Origin: Bacillota bacterium
GTDB taxonomy: Bacteria; Bacillota_E; JAJZYS01; JAJYTV01
Reading direction: 5' to 3'
Assembly: GCA_021845645.1 (NCBI GenBank)
Contig: JAJZVM010000023.1
Span: 1 to 59,580 of the forward strand
Length of the DNA: 59,580 nucleotides
Shown here: positions 18,118 to 27,000 of the stretch, one piece after another
Position numbering within the stretch: position 1 is the stretch's first letter
Layout of the letters: the number at the start of each line of letters is the position of its first letter
The notes under the pieces: generated by a model
What the model saw: the letters and a program-made list of their open reading frames with translations, nothing else
Databases searched by the model: none
Told to the model about the DNA's origin: nothing
Made by a program: the position numbers and the translations under genes

Positions 18118-18967
18118 ACGCGTAGAACCCCCTGCCGGTCTTGCGGCCGAGGCGTCCGGCCGCCACCATGCGCGCCTGCAAGGGATGCGGGCGGTAGCGC
18201 GGCTCGCCGTAGTAGGCGTGGAACATGGCTTCCGTGACGTTCAGGTTGACGTCGAGACCGATCAGGTCCAAGAGCTCGCACGGGCCCATCGGGAAGCCAC
18301 CGTCCCGCAGCGCCCGGTCAAGGTCCGAGGGTTCCTCGAGCCGCTCGCCGAGCATGCGCAGCGCCTCGCCGTAGAACGGCCGCGCGACGCGGTTCACGAC
18401 GAAGCCGGGCGTGTCCTGGCAGAGCGCCGCCTCCTTGCCGAGCTCGCCGACGAAGCCGAGCACCTGGCGGAGCACCTTCTCGTCCAGGTCGTCGTGGCGC
18501 ACCACCTCGACGAGGCGCATCGCCGGCACAGGGTTGAAGAAGTGCATGCCGAGCATGCGCTCCGGCGCACCTGAGGCTGCGGCCAGCGCCGTGATCGACA
18601 GCGAGCTCGTATTGCTCGCAAGCACACCCGCCGTGATGTCGCGCAGATCGCGGAAGATCTGCTGCTTCACGCCCATGTTCTCGACCACCGCCTCGATCAC
18701 GAGCGCGGATGGCCCGAGCTCCTTCAGCGACTCGACCGGGATGAGGCACCGATGTGCCTCCAGGGCGTCCTCCGCGCCCAGGCGGCCCTTCTGCACCTGT
18801 CGCTCGATCCCGGCAGACGCCTGCTTGGCCGCTTCCTGGGCCCTGCCGGGTCCCTTGTCGTAGATGCGCACAGGCACTCCTGCCTGCGCGATGATCTGCG
18901 CGATTCCCTGCCCCATGGTGCCGGCGCCAACGATGCCGACGCTCTCAAAGCTCGGGTTCGGAAGCAC
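18104..18967 (-). CDS. 3-hydroxybutyryl/3-hydroxyacyl-CoA dehydrogenase (PaaH/Hbd-like)
   Basis: An NAD-dependent oxidase of 3-hydroxyacyl-CoA, 287 residues from GTG 18967 (TTG 18970 is equally possible; GGAGGAGG lies 9-12 nt upstream). The N-terminal NAD fold has GIVGAGTMGQGIA; the middle has IEAVVENMGVKQ, SNTSSLSI and HFFNPVPAM with the catalytic His; the C-terminal domain has DTPGFVVNRV and GPCELLDLIGLD. Length and motifs are those of an intact family member. It sits between PaaG-like and the degenerate dehydrogenase on the same strand, in a five- or six-gene operon. Confidence 0.9.
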   Translation of the reverse strand: MLPNPSFESVGIVGAGTMGQGIAQIIAQAGVPVRIYDKGPGRAQEAAKQASAGIERQVQKGRLGAEDALEAHRCLIPVESLKELGPSALVIEAVVENMGVKQQIFRDLRDITAGVLASNTSSLSITALAAASGAPERMLGMHFFNPVPAMRLVEVVRHDDLDEKVLRQVLGFVGELGKEAALCQDTPGFVVNRVARPFYGEALRMLGERLEEPSDLDRALRDGGFPMGPCELLDLIGLDVNLNVTEAMFHAYYGEPRYRPHPLQARMVAAGRLGRKTGRGFYAYEQP

Positions 18968-19001
18968 CAACCGCGAGGACCTCCTCCGTGACGGCCGTTC
19001 C

Positions 19002-19790
19002 TCAGACCTTGGACCTGTAGACCGGCCTGCGCTTTTCCTTGAATGCGGCCACTCCTTCAACGTATTCCCCGGCGTGTCCGGCAAGCTCCTGCAGCGCCGC
19101 CTCGTACTGCAGGGCTTCGCGCATGGGCAGCTCGACACCGCGCTGCAGAGCCTTCTTCGTCAGGCCGAGCGCGCGCGCGGGTCCGTCCGCCAGCCGCCTG
19201 CAGAAGGCCCATGCCGCCCCTGAGAGCTCCTCGTCCGGATAGACGTGGTTGCACAGGCCAATGGCAAGGGCCTCGGGTGCCTCGATCGGCTCCGCCAGCA
19301 TCGTCATCTCCATGGCGCGCCCGAGCCCGACAAGGCGCGGCAGCATGTAGGAGAGCCCGGAGTCCGGCACCAGTCCGATGCGCGAGAACGCGGCCACAAA
19401 GCGCGCAGACTCGCCCGCAAGCCGCATGTCCGCCGCGAGGGCGAGGCTCATGCCGGCCCCGGCCGCCACGCCCTGCACCTGGGCGACGATCGGCTTCGGC
19501 ATGCCGAGCATGGCCTCGACGAGCGGGTTGTAGAGCGTGCGCAGGGACTCGCCGATGGACCGCCTGCCGTCCGTCTCCTCGTCGTTCAGGTCCTGTCCGG
19601 AACAGAAGCCCCTGCCTTCGGCCGAGAGCAGCACCACCCGTACGTCGGCCCGCCGCCCCGCAGACTTCACCGCCGCCTGCAGCTCCAGCTTGAGGGTGCG
19701 GTTCAGGGCGTTGAGCACCTGGGGCCGATTCATCCTGATCTCCTGGACGCCGTCCTCTTCGTGCACCAGCAACGTCTCGTAGCTCTCCAT
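19002..19790 (-). CDS. Enoyl-CoA hydratase/isomerase, PaaG-like
   Basis: A 262-residue crotonase-fold protein. RGFCSGQDLND, GVAAGAGMSLALAAD and GLVPDSGLSYMLPRLVG match the PaaG group (1,2-epoxyphenylacetyl-CoA isomerase), where the usual catalytic Glu is replaced by Asp in VPDSG. In the phenylacetate pathway PaaG converts the ring-epoxide to an oxepin. It lies 2 nt after a PaaF-like gene and upstream of hydroxyacyl-CoA dehydrogenases. The ring epoxidase (PaaABCDE) is not in the window, so the exact substrate is inferred. Confidence 0.85.
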   Translation of the reverse strand: MESYETLLVHEEDGVQEIRMNRPQVLNALNRTLKLELQAAVKSAGRRADVRVVLLSAEGRGFCSGQDLNDEETDGRRSIGESLRTLYNPLVEAMLGMPKPIVAQVQGVAAGAGMSLALAADMRLAGESARFVAAFSRIGLVPDSGLSYMLPRLVGLGRAMEMTMLAEPIEAPEALAIGLCNHVYPDEELSGAAWAFCRRLADGPARALGLTKKALQRGVELPMREALQYEAALQELAGHAGEYVEGVAAFKEKRRPVYRSKV

Positions 19791-19792
19791 GC

Positions 19793-20587
19793 CTACTTCC
19801 CCTGCCAGCGGGCGTCACGCTTCTCGAGGAATGCCCGCATGCCTTCCCCGCGGTCTTCCGTGGCAGACAACAGGTAGAAATTCTTGCGCTCCAGCGCAAG
19901 TCCCTCCTCGAGCCCCGTCATGAAGGCCGCCTGCACGGCCTCTTTCGCGAGCTGCACCGCGAGCGGCGCCATCGCCGCGACCTCCCGCGCCAGGCGCTCA
20001 GCCTCGGGGAGAGCCTGGCCGTCCGGCACGACGCGCGTGACGAGGCCTGCCTCGTAGAGCTCGCGCCCTGTGAGGAGCCTTCCCGCCAGCACCATCTCCA
20101 TCGCCCGCCACTTGCCCAAGGCGCGCGTCAGGAGCTGCGTCCCGCCCGCGCCGGGCATGATGCCGAGCCGGATCTCCGGCTGGCCGAAACGCGCGCCTTC
20201 TCCGGCGACGATCATGTCCGAGAGCATGGCGAGCTCCATGCCGCCGCCAAGCGCGAGTCCCTCCACCGCCGCGACGACCGGCCGCTTCGTCGCCCGCAGG
20301 CGCTGCCAGAGCGAGAGCCTGTCCTCCCGCAGGAGGTCCACAGGTCCGTACGCGGCCAGCTCGGCGATGTCGGCCCCCGCGGCGAAGACGCCTCCCTGGC
20401 CCGTCAGCACGATCGCCCGCACCTCGGTGTCCCGGTCGAGGTCCGCGATGGCCTCTGCAAGGGCCTCCATCAGGGCGAAGGACAGGGCGTTGCGCACGGC
20501 TGGCCGATTCAGCGTGACCATCGCGATCGGCGGCCGCCGCTCCACAAGGACCAGCGGCTCGCTGCCCGCGTCGATGCGCCCGGTCAT
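19793..20587 (-). CDS. Enoyl-CoA hydratase, PaaF-like
   Basis: A 264-residue crotonase. FAAGADIAEL forms the oxyanion-hole segment; GGGMELAML and GQPEIRLGIMPGAGGTQ carry the two glutamates of a true hydratase. It hydrates 2,3-enoyl-CoA to 3-hydroxyacyl-CoA, the step before the dehydrogenase encoded downstream. Its ATG overlaps the EthD stop by 4 nt, so it is translationally coupled. PaaF versus a generic fatty acid hydratase cannot be separated by eye. Confidence 0.87.
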   Translation of the reverse strand: MTGRIDAGSEPLVLVERRPPIAMVTLNRPAVRNALSFALMEALAEAIADLDRDTEVRAIVLTGQGGVFAAGADIAELAAYGPVDLLREDRLSLWQRLRATKRPVVAAVEGLALGGGMELAMLSDMIVAGEGARFGQPEIRLGIMPGAGGTQLLTRALGKWRAMEMVLAGRLLTGRELYEAGLVTRVVPDGQALPEAERLAREVAAMAPLAVQLAKEAVQAAFMTGLEEGLALERKNFYLLSATEDRGEGMRAFLEKRDARWQGK

Positions 20588-20883
20588 GCCTCGACCTCCC
20601 GCACGGCGAAGTCGACGAGGCCCTGGGCGAAGGCCATGAGCGCCTTGAGCGCCGCACGGCTCTCCTGGGATCGCTGGCTCGCCATGAGCGTTTCGCGGTC
20701 CGGAAAGTCGAGCGTGGCCATGTACCAGTACGGAAGGTCCACACCGAGCCCCTCCACCGGCCCAGCCGCCATGCCGAGGAGCCCCGGCATCCGGGCCGCG
20801 AGCGGCAGGTGTTCCGTGCGGTAGCGGAGCAGGAAGGCTTCCTTATCCTCGGGCGGCCTGTAGAGCGCGATGAGCTGTACCAC
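20584..20883 (-). CDS. EthD-family protein
   Basis: A protein of about 99 residues with the ferredoxin-like EthD pattern (ALYRPPEDKEAFLLRYRTEHLPLA, then DLPYWYMATLDFPDRETLMAS). I prefer GTG 20883, preceded by GGGAG at 10 nt, over ATG 20910. EthD proteins accompany several aromatic and ether degradation operons, with poorly defined roles. It is followed with 4-nt overlap by the PaaF-like gene and lies just after the decayed paaK. Confidence 0.8.
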   Translation of the reverse strand: MVQLIALYRPPEDKEAFLLRYRTEHLPLAARMPGLLGMAAGPVEGLGVDLPYWYMATLDFPDRETLMASQRSQESRAALKALMAFAQGLVDFAVREVEA

Positions 20884-20911
20884 TGTGATCGCTCTCCCTT
20901 TCCTTTTCATC

Positions 20912-21548
20912 TTACTCCCGACGCAGGTCCTCGACGCGCACCGCCTTGCCCTCGCTGCGCGGCAGGCTGCCCAGTCTCAAGAGGATGACGCGGGCGTGCA
21001 GACCGATCTCGTCCCGTATCGCCCACTGCAGTTCCTCAGCGAGCGCTCTCGCCGCCTCACCGCCCGGCTCGTCCGCCCAGGAGATCTCCGGCAGCGCCTC
21101 CACCTGCAAACGTCGAGGTGGCGTACGCGGTGGACGCGGATGAGATAGTGGGGCGCGAGTCCTTCATGCCCGAGCAGCGCCAGGCGATGCCGTCGGCGCC
21201 GAAATTCAGGATGAGCCGGGCCTGGCGTGCCGTGGCACCGCCCGAGGCAGGCACGACGGTGAGACCCAGGCGTTCCGCAACCTGATGCAGGCCGAAGGGA
21301 TAGTGCCTGCGCAGGCCAGACGTGTGCGTGAACGGTAGGTGCCCGAGATCGGAAATGCCGCGGATGTCCGCGGGATCCACGCCGGTCGCATCAAGGGACG
21401 TTCTGTGGAAGGGGACCCGCTCGCAGGCACGGCGCACGGTCGCGCGCAGGCGCTCCGCCTGCAGAGTCTCAAGCGCCTCGGGGCGGAGCTTCTCCTCCAC
21501 GGCATGGATCACGCGACGGCCTCCCTCGCTGTCCGGCGGTTCGGCCAT
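20912..21548 (-). pseudogene. paaK: Decayed phenylacetate-CoA ligase (paaK)
   Basis: Three pieces of one PaaK-like protein appear in order but in three different frames. The first (from 21548) has RLRATVRRACERVPFHR, DLGHLPFTHTSGLRRHYPFGL, then jumps to LGLTVVPASGGATARQARLI, missing the region between. The second, around 21130-21190, reads EGLAPHYLIRVHR. The third (ending 20912) reads LQVEALPEISW, then LGSLPRSEGKAVRV, the typical C-terminus. The P-loop/adenylation core and much of the middle (a full PaaK is about 430 residues) are absent. So the gene has internal deletions and at least two frameshifts. It heads the paa-like operon, which still follows it with short spacing. The acyl-CoA synthetase on the other strand could have taken over the activation step; that is speculation. 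Confidence 0.85.
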
Positions 21549-21640
21549 TCGACCGCGTCACGTACGGCCACACGGATCATCCATATGTCCCGCAGGTCTT
21601 CGCCACCGGATTGCGAATCCCTGGCAAACGATGACGGGAG

Positions 21641-23245
21641 GTGGCTGCCACGGCGAGCTACAAGGAGGACTACACGGCGTTTCACTGGGACATCCCCGAG
21701 GTCTACAACTTCGGCACCGACGTCGTCGACCGGCTGGCGCAGGACGGGCGAAGGGCACTGCGCTTCATGGCCCACGACGGCGGCGTGGAGGAGTACTCCT
21801 TCCGGCAGATCGCCGAGGCCTCCGACGCCATCGGCCACGTGCTGCGCCGGGACGGCGTCGGCCGGGGAGACGGCGTGCTCATCGTCCTGCCCAAGCTCCC
21901 GGCCTGGCACCAGACGATGGTCGCAGTGCTCAAGATCGGCGCCGTTGCGATTCCCTGCTCCGAGATGCTGCGCCCGCGCGACCTCGCGTATCGCACCAGG
22001 CATTCAGGGGCCAAGGCGATCGTGACCACCCCCGACCTCGCGAGCGTCGTCGAGGAGCTCGGCGACGAGGCGCCGGATCTGCGCTACGTCGTCGGGGGGG
22101 AGCGTCAGGGCTTCAGGTGGCTCGACGCGGAGATGCGGAACGTTCCCTCGGGATCTCCCTCCGTCCGCACCCGCAGCGACGAGCCCGCCCTCTGCTACTA
22201 CACGTCGGGCACCACCGGCGAGCCGAAGGCCGTGCTGCACCTCCACCGCTACGCGATCGGCCACCGCGTCACCGCCCGCTACTGGCTCGGCATCACGCCG
22301 GACGATCTCTTCTGGTCCACATCGGCCACCGGCTGGGCGAAAGCCGCCTGGTCCGTCCTCTTCGGACCCTGGGAGCTGGGCGTGCCCACCTTCATGTACC
22401 AGGGACGCTTCGAGCCCCGGCGCCACCTCGAGATCCTGCAGCAGCAGGGCATCACGGCGCTCTGCGCTCCGCCCACCGAATTCCGCCTGCTCGTCAAGGA
22501 GGACCTCTCCCGCTACGACCTCGGCCGCGTGCGCACGGCGGTCGCCGCGGGCGAGCCCCTGAACCCAGAGGTGATCCGACTCTGGCGCGAGGCCACGGGG
22601 GTGACGATCCGCGACGGCTACGGCCAGACGGAGACGGTCTGCCTCGTCGCGAATCATCCGCAGTTGCCAGTGCGCCCGGGTTCGATGGGCCTGCCGACGC
22701 CGGGGCACGATGTCGCGGTGCTGGATGGTTCCGGCGCCGAGACGGAACCCGGCGAGGTGGGGGACGTCGCGGTGCGCGACGATGCCCCTTCGCTGTTCGC
22801 GGGCTACTGGCACGCCGAGGCGGCGACCCTCGCCACGCGCCGCGGCCCGTACTACGTCACCGGCGATCGCGCCTACCGCGACGACGACGGCTACTTCTGG
22901 TTCGTCGGCCGTGCCGACGACATCATCATCTCGTCCGGCTACCGCATCGGTCCGTTCGAGGTCGAGAGCGCGCTCGTCGAGCATCCGGCTGTGCTCGAGG
23001 CCGCGGTCGTCAGTTCGCCGGATCCCGACCGCGGCGAGGTCGTGAAGGCGTTCATCACGCTGCGCGCAGGGTTTTCGGGCTCACCCGAGCTCGCCAGGGA
23101 GCTGCAGGAGCACTGCAAGCGCGTGACGGCCCCCTACAAGTACCCGCGCAAGATCGCATTCGTGGATGCGCTGCCCAAGACGAGCTCCGGCAAGATCCGC
23201 CGCGTCGAGCTCCGGCAGCAGGAGTGGGCGGCGAAGGACGCCTGA
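21641..23245 (+). CDS. Medium-chain acyl-CoA/aromatic acid-CoA synthetase (AMP-forming)
   Basis: A 534-residue ANL-superfamily ligase that adenylates a carboxylic acid and transfers it to CoA. Motifs in order: CYYTSGTTGEPKAVLH (P-loop), YGQTETV, TGDRAYRDDDGYFWFVGRADD, SSGYRIGPFEVE (hinge) and PKTSSGKIRR with the catalytic lysine. The overall pattern resembles MACS/acetyl-CoA synthetase-like enzymes. GTG 21641 is the only start after an in-frame stop at 21632; GGGAG touches it directly. It diverges from the paa-like operon and probably feeds it. Confidence 0.92.
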   Translation: MAATASYKEDYTAFHWDIPEVYNFGTDVVDRLAQDGRRALRFMAHDGGVEEYSFRQIAEASDAIGHVLRRDGVGRGDGVLIVLPKLPAWHQTMVAVLKIGAVAIPCSEMLRPRDLAYRTRHSGAKAIVTTPDLASVVEELGDEAPDLRYVVGGERQGFRWLDAEMRNVPSGSPSVRTRSDEPALCYYTSGTTGEPKAVLHLHRYAIGHRVTARYWLGITPDDLFWSTSATGWAKAAWSVLFGPWELGVPTFMYQGRFEPRRHLEILQQQGITALCAPPTEFRLLVKEDLSRYDLGRVRTAVAAGEPLNPEVIRLWREATGVTIRDGYGQTETVCLVANHPQLPVRPGSMGLPTPGHDVAVLDGSGAETEPGEVGDVAVRDDAPSLFAGYWHAEAATLATRRGPYYVTGDRAYRDDDGYFWFVGRADDIIISSGYRIGPFEVESALVEHPAVLEAAVVSSPDPDRGEVVKAFITLRAGFSGSPELARELQEHCKRVTAPYKYPRKIAFVDALPKTSSGKIRRVELRQQEWAAKDA

Positions 23246-23285
23246 GACGGCATCTCCCTTCCCTGCCGATCCCGCGGGACATGCA

Positions 23286-23314
23286 GCGAGGGCCGCGCAT
23301 CGCGCGGCCCTCGC
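23286..23314. terminator. Bidirectional hairpin between convergent genes
   Basis: GCGAGGGCCGCGC (23286-23298) pairs perfectly with GCGCGGCCCTCGC (23302-23314) across an ATC loop, between the convergent acyl-CoA synthetase and spoVT. T-tracts are weak on both sides. Confidence 0.7.
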
Positions 23315-23333
23315 CATGTTCATGCCTTCGGGC

Positions 23334-23891
23334 CTACTGCTCCATCTGCTTGCCGAGGAAGCTTGCCGCCGTCTCGGCCAGCTTGCGCTCCATGTCGCCC
23401 ATCTGCACATTCGGTTCCTTGGTGCAGAGGATGACAGCGCCGATCGGGTCGCCTTCCGCGATGATCGGCGCGACCACCATGGAAGTGAAGCGCGTGTCGT
23501 CGTCGTCGTCGCCGATCAGGGCACCCTTCGGCTTCTCCCCCGCCCTCGGCCCGATGTAGACCTGCCGGTCCTCCATGCAGCGCTCGGTCAGGGAACCTAC
23601 CGCCTTGTTGAGGAACTCCTTCTTCGGTGCACCGGCGACGGCGATGACTGCGTCGCGGTCAGCGATCACGGCGATGTGCCCGACCGCCTCGCTCAGAGAG
23701 TCCGCGTACTCCTTGGCGAACTCTCCCAGCTCGCCGATCGGGGAGTACTTCTTGAGGATCACCTCGCCGTCGCGATCCACGAAGATCTCGAGCGGGTCGC
23801 CATCGCGGATCCGCAAGGTCCTGCGTATCTCCTTAGGAATCACCACACGGCCGAGATCGTCGATGCGGCGCACGATTCCGGTAGCCTTCAC
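23334..23891 (-). CDS. spoVT: Stage V sporulation protein T (AbrB-family regulator)
   Basis: A 185-residue forespore regulator. Residues 1-50 are the SpoVT-AbrB swapped-hairpin DNA-binding domain (MKATGIVRRIDDLGRVVIPK, then IRRTLRIRDGDPLEIF). Residues ~55-185 form the GAF-like domain characteristic of SpoVT, with an acidic GDDDDD loop. Length equals that of B. subtilis SpoVT. It follows mfd as in Bacillus. A sigma-G-like promoter lies upstream at 23927-23956. Together with Veg it marks the organism as an endospore-forming Firmicute. Confidence 0.96.
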   Translation of the reverse strand: MKATGIVRRIDDLGRVVIPKEIRRTLRIRDGDPLEIFVDRDGEVILKKYSPIGELGEFAKEYADSLSEAVGHIAVIADRDAVIAVAGAPKKEFLNKAVGSLTERCMEDRQVYIGPRAGEKPKGALIGDDDDDTRFTSMVVAPIIAEGDPIGAVILCTKEPNVQMGDMERKLAETAASFLGKQMEQ

Positions 23892-23926
23892 CCTGCTCCC
23901 CCCTCGGCCGGTAGTTTTGCCAACCG

Positions 23927-23956
23927 TAGTATATTTAGCCCCTCTTCGCGGTATGC
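23927..23956 (-). promoter_or_regulatory. Sigma-G-like promoter of spoVT
   Basis: On the minus strand GCATA (23956-23952), an 18-nt spacer, and TATACTA (23933-23927) resemble the sigma-G consensus GMATR-N17/18-CATnnTA. B. subtilis spoVT is known to be sigma-G dependent. No TTGACA-like -35 accompanies this -10. A ribosome site GAGGGGGGAG lies downstream before the ATG. Confidence 0.6.
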
Positions 23957-24093
23957 AGGATTTTTCCAGGACCTACAGGCAACGCCTAAGGCCCGTCCCC
24001 CTGCACAGGAGGCCGGTCGGCAACTTGCTCATATCCTTCGTGGTCCCGTCCGCGGTTTGCGGGGGTTGTGGCGACAAGATCCGACAAATCGCT

Positions 24094-27000
24094 TCAGGCG
24101 GTCGCCTGGGTCGGACGCAGGAAGTCGAAGAGCTCCTCGATCGCCGCAAGCATCTCAGGACCGGTCGCCCCCACCAAGCGGAGCGCGACGTAGGGGCTCT
24201 GTCCGGCGAAGACCGTAGCGCGGCCGCGGTAGCGGACCGGCAGTTCCTTCAGGCGGTCGCGCGAGACGGCGCCGAGAGTTCTGAGACTCAGGACGACCTC
24301 GCCGCGTTCCTTGCGGATGCCGCTCACGCCGAGCTCCTCGCCGCGCAAGCGGATGCTGGCGACGCGGAACAGGCTCTCCACAGGCTGGGGAAGCTCCCCG
24401 AAGCGGTCCTCCACCTCCGCGAGGAGATCCTGCACCTCCGCCGGGTCCTGGGTGGCCGCCAGGCGCTTGTAGATCTCGATCTTCTGGCTGGGATCCTGCA
24501 CGTAGTCCGCCGGCACGAACGCGTCCACGGGCAGATCGAGGGACGGCAGATGATGTTCCGCGGTGACCTCGCCCTTGAGCTCGCGCACGGCCTCCTCGAG
24601 CATCTGGCTGTAGAGGTCGAAACCGACGTCCACGATGAACCCGTGCTGCTCCGCGCCCAGGAGGTTGCCCGCCCCGCGGATCTCCAGGTCGCGCATGGCG
24701 AGCTTGAAACCGGCGCCGAACTCTGTGAACTCGCGGATGGCCTCGAGCCGCTTCTCCGCCACCTCCGAGAGCACCTGGTCGCGGCGGTAGGTGAAGTAGG
24801 CGTAGGCGAGGCGGTTGGAGCGGCCGATGCGGCCCCGCAGCTGATAGAGCTGCGACAGGCCGAGCCGGTCGGCGTCCTCGACGATCAGGGTGTTGACTCG
24901 CGGCATGTCGAGCCCGGACTCGATGATCGTCGTCGAAAGGAGCACGTCGAACTCACCGTCCAGGAAGCGCTGCATCGTCTGCTCCAGGAGGTGCTCCGGC
25001 ATCTGCCCGTGGCCGACGGCGATCCTCGCCTCTGGGACGAGGCGCTGCAGCATGAGCTGTGCCGCCTCGATCGTCTGCACGCGGTTGTGTACGTAGAAGA
25101 CCTGCCCACCGCGGCCGATCTCGCGCCGCAGTGCGTCCTGGACGAGCTCCTCGCCCCACTCGACGACGTAGGTCTGGACCGGGAAGCGGTCCTCCGGCGG
25201 CGTATCGATCGTCGAGAGGTCGCGCAGGCCGACGAGCCCCATGTGCAGGGTGCGCGGGATCGGCGTCGCCGTGAGCGTGAGGACGTCGACGCTGGTGCGC
25301 AGGGCCTTGAGCCGTTCCTTGTGGCGCACGCCGAAGCGCTGTTCCTCGTCGACCACGACGAGACCGAGGTCGTGGAACTGCACGTCCTGCGCCAGGAGCC
25401 GGTGCGTCCCGATCAGCACGTCGATGCTGCCGCGCCTCAGGCGCCTCAGGACGTCATGCTGTTCCTTCGGGCTGCGGAACCGCGAGAGGAGCTCCACCTC
25501 GACCGGGAAGCCCGCAAACCGCTGCTGAAACGTGTTGAAGTGCTGCTGCGCCAGGATCGTCGTCGGCACCAGCACCGCCACCTGCCGCCCGTCGAGTGCC
25601 GCCTTGAACGCAGCGCGCACCGCAACCTCCGTCTTGCCGTAGCCGACGTCGCCGCAGAGCAGTCTGTCCATCGGCCGGGGGCGTTCGAGGTCCCGTTTCA
25701 CCTCTTCGATCGCCCGGCGCTGATCCGGTGTCTCCTCGTAGGGGAAGGCATCCTCAAGCTTCTGCATCCACTCGCCGTCTGGTGCGAAGGCGTGCCCGGG
25801 CGTCGCCTCGCGGCGGGCGTAGATGGCGAGCAGCTCCGCCGCCATCTCCTGCACGGAGGTCTTGACGCGCGCCTTCACCTTGTGCCAGTCACTGCCGCCG
25901 AGCCGGTAAAGCCGCGGCTCGTGTCCCTCCTGCCCGACATACTTCTGGACGAGGTCGATCTGCTCGACCGGCACGTACAGCTTGTCGCCCTGCGCATAGC
26001 TGAGGTGGAGGTACTCCTTGCGCACCCCTTCGATCTCCATCGCCCGCATGCCGAGATAGCGGCCGATGCCGTGGTGCACGTGGACGACGAAGTCGCCGGG
26101 CCTCAGCTCCGCGGTGCTCCTGAGGCGCTTCTGGCCTTCCTCGGCCGCGCGCGGCCGCGCGGCGCGGCGCTTCTCCCGGCCGAAGATCTCGCCATCGCTC
26201 AGGAGCCAGAGCGCGATCCCAGGCAGGTGGAAGCCGCTCTGCAGGGCGGCCGGCACGATGAGCACCTCGCCCGGCTCCGGGGATTCGCGCAGGGAGCCAT
26301 CCCTCGGCTGCACGCCAGCCTTCAGGAGTTCCTTGCGAAGGCGCTCCTGGCGCTCGGAAGTCGAGGCGAGCAGTACGACGCGGTAGCCGCCGTCGCGGTG
26401 GCGTTCGAGTTCCTTCAGGAAGAGCGGCCACTGGCCCTGGAAGTTCTCCACGGGCCGCGACGCGATCGAGACGACGCTGCCGAGGGTGGAGTGACCGATG
26501 CGCCTAGCGAGAATGGTGAAGGCGATGCGGTGGCGGCGCCGGATCGCAGCCTCGGCGTCCGCCTCGGGCACCAGCACCTCGCCCTGGCGCGGCAGGATGG
26601 CCCCTTCGCCCAGCAGGGCGAGCGAGCGGTCCTGCGCCAGGCGGTGCGCGGCACGCGCCGCCTCCCATGCGCGATCCGGATCTGAGATCAGTACGAGGCC
26701 GTCATCGGGGAGGTAGTCGATCAGGCTCGCCCCGTCGCCATAGAAGAACGCCTGGAAGCGCTCCGCGCCCTGTCCCGCGGGCATGCCGCCCCACGTCTCC
26801 ACGACGTGGCCGATGCGCTCCTCGAGGCGCGCGGCGATGTCGAGCCGCTCCGAACGGCGCAGGCGCGCGATCTGGAGCGCCAGCTCGCGCCGGATCAGCG
26901 CCAGGCCTTGCTGGGCCACCGCCTGCGTGAGGACGAGTTCGCTCGCCGGCCCGACGACGATCTCCGCGACGGGGCCGAGGGAGCGCTGCGTCTCCGGATC

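Noticed and set aside
15859..18237. A 792-codon rightward frame across the dehydrogenase genes
   Set aside because: Runs antisense over two recognisable genes and the gap; no motif or ribosome site.
23575..26685. A 1036-codon rightward open frame opposite mfd
   Set aside because: It is the antisense shadow of a clear Mfd; the residues are Arg/Ala/Leu-rich and motif-free.
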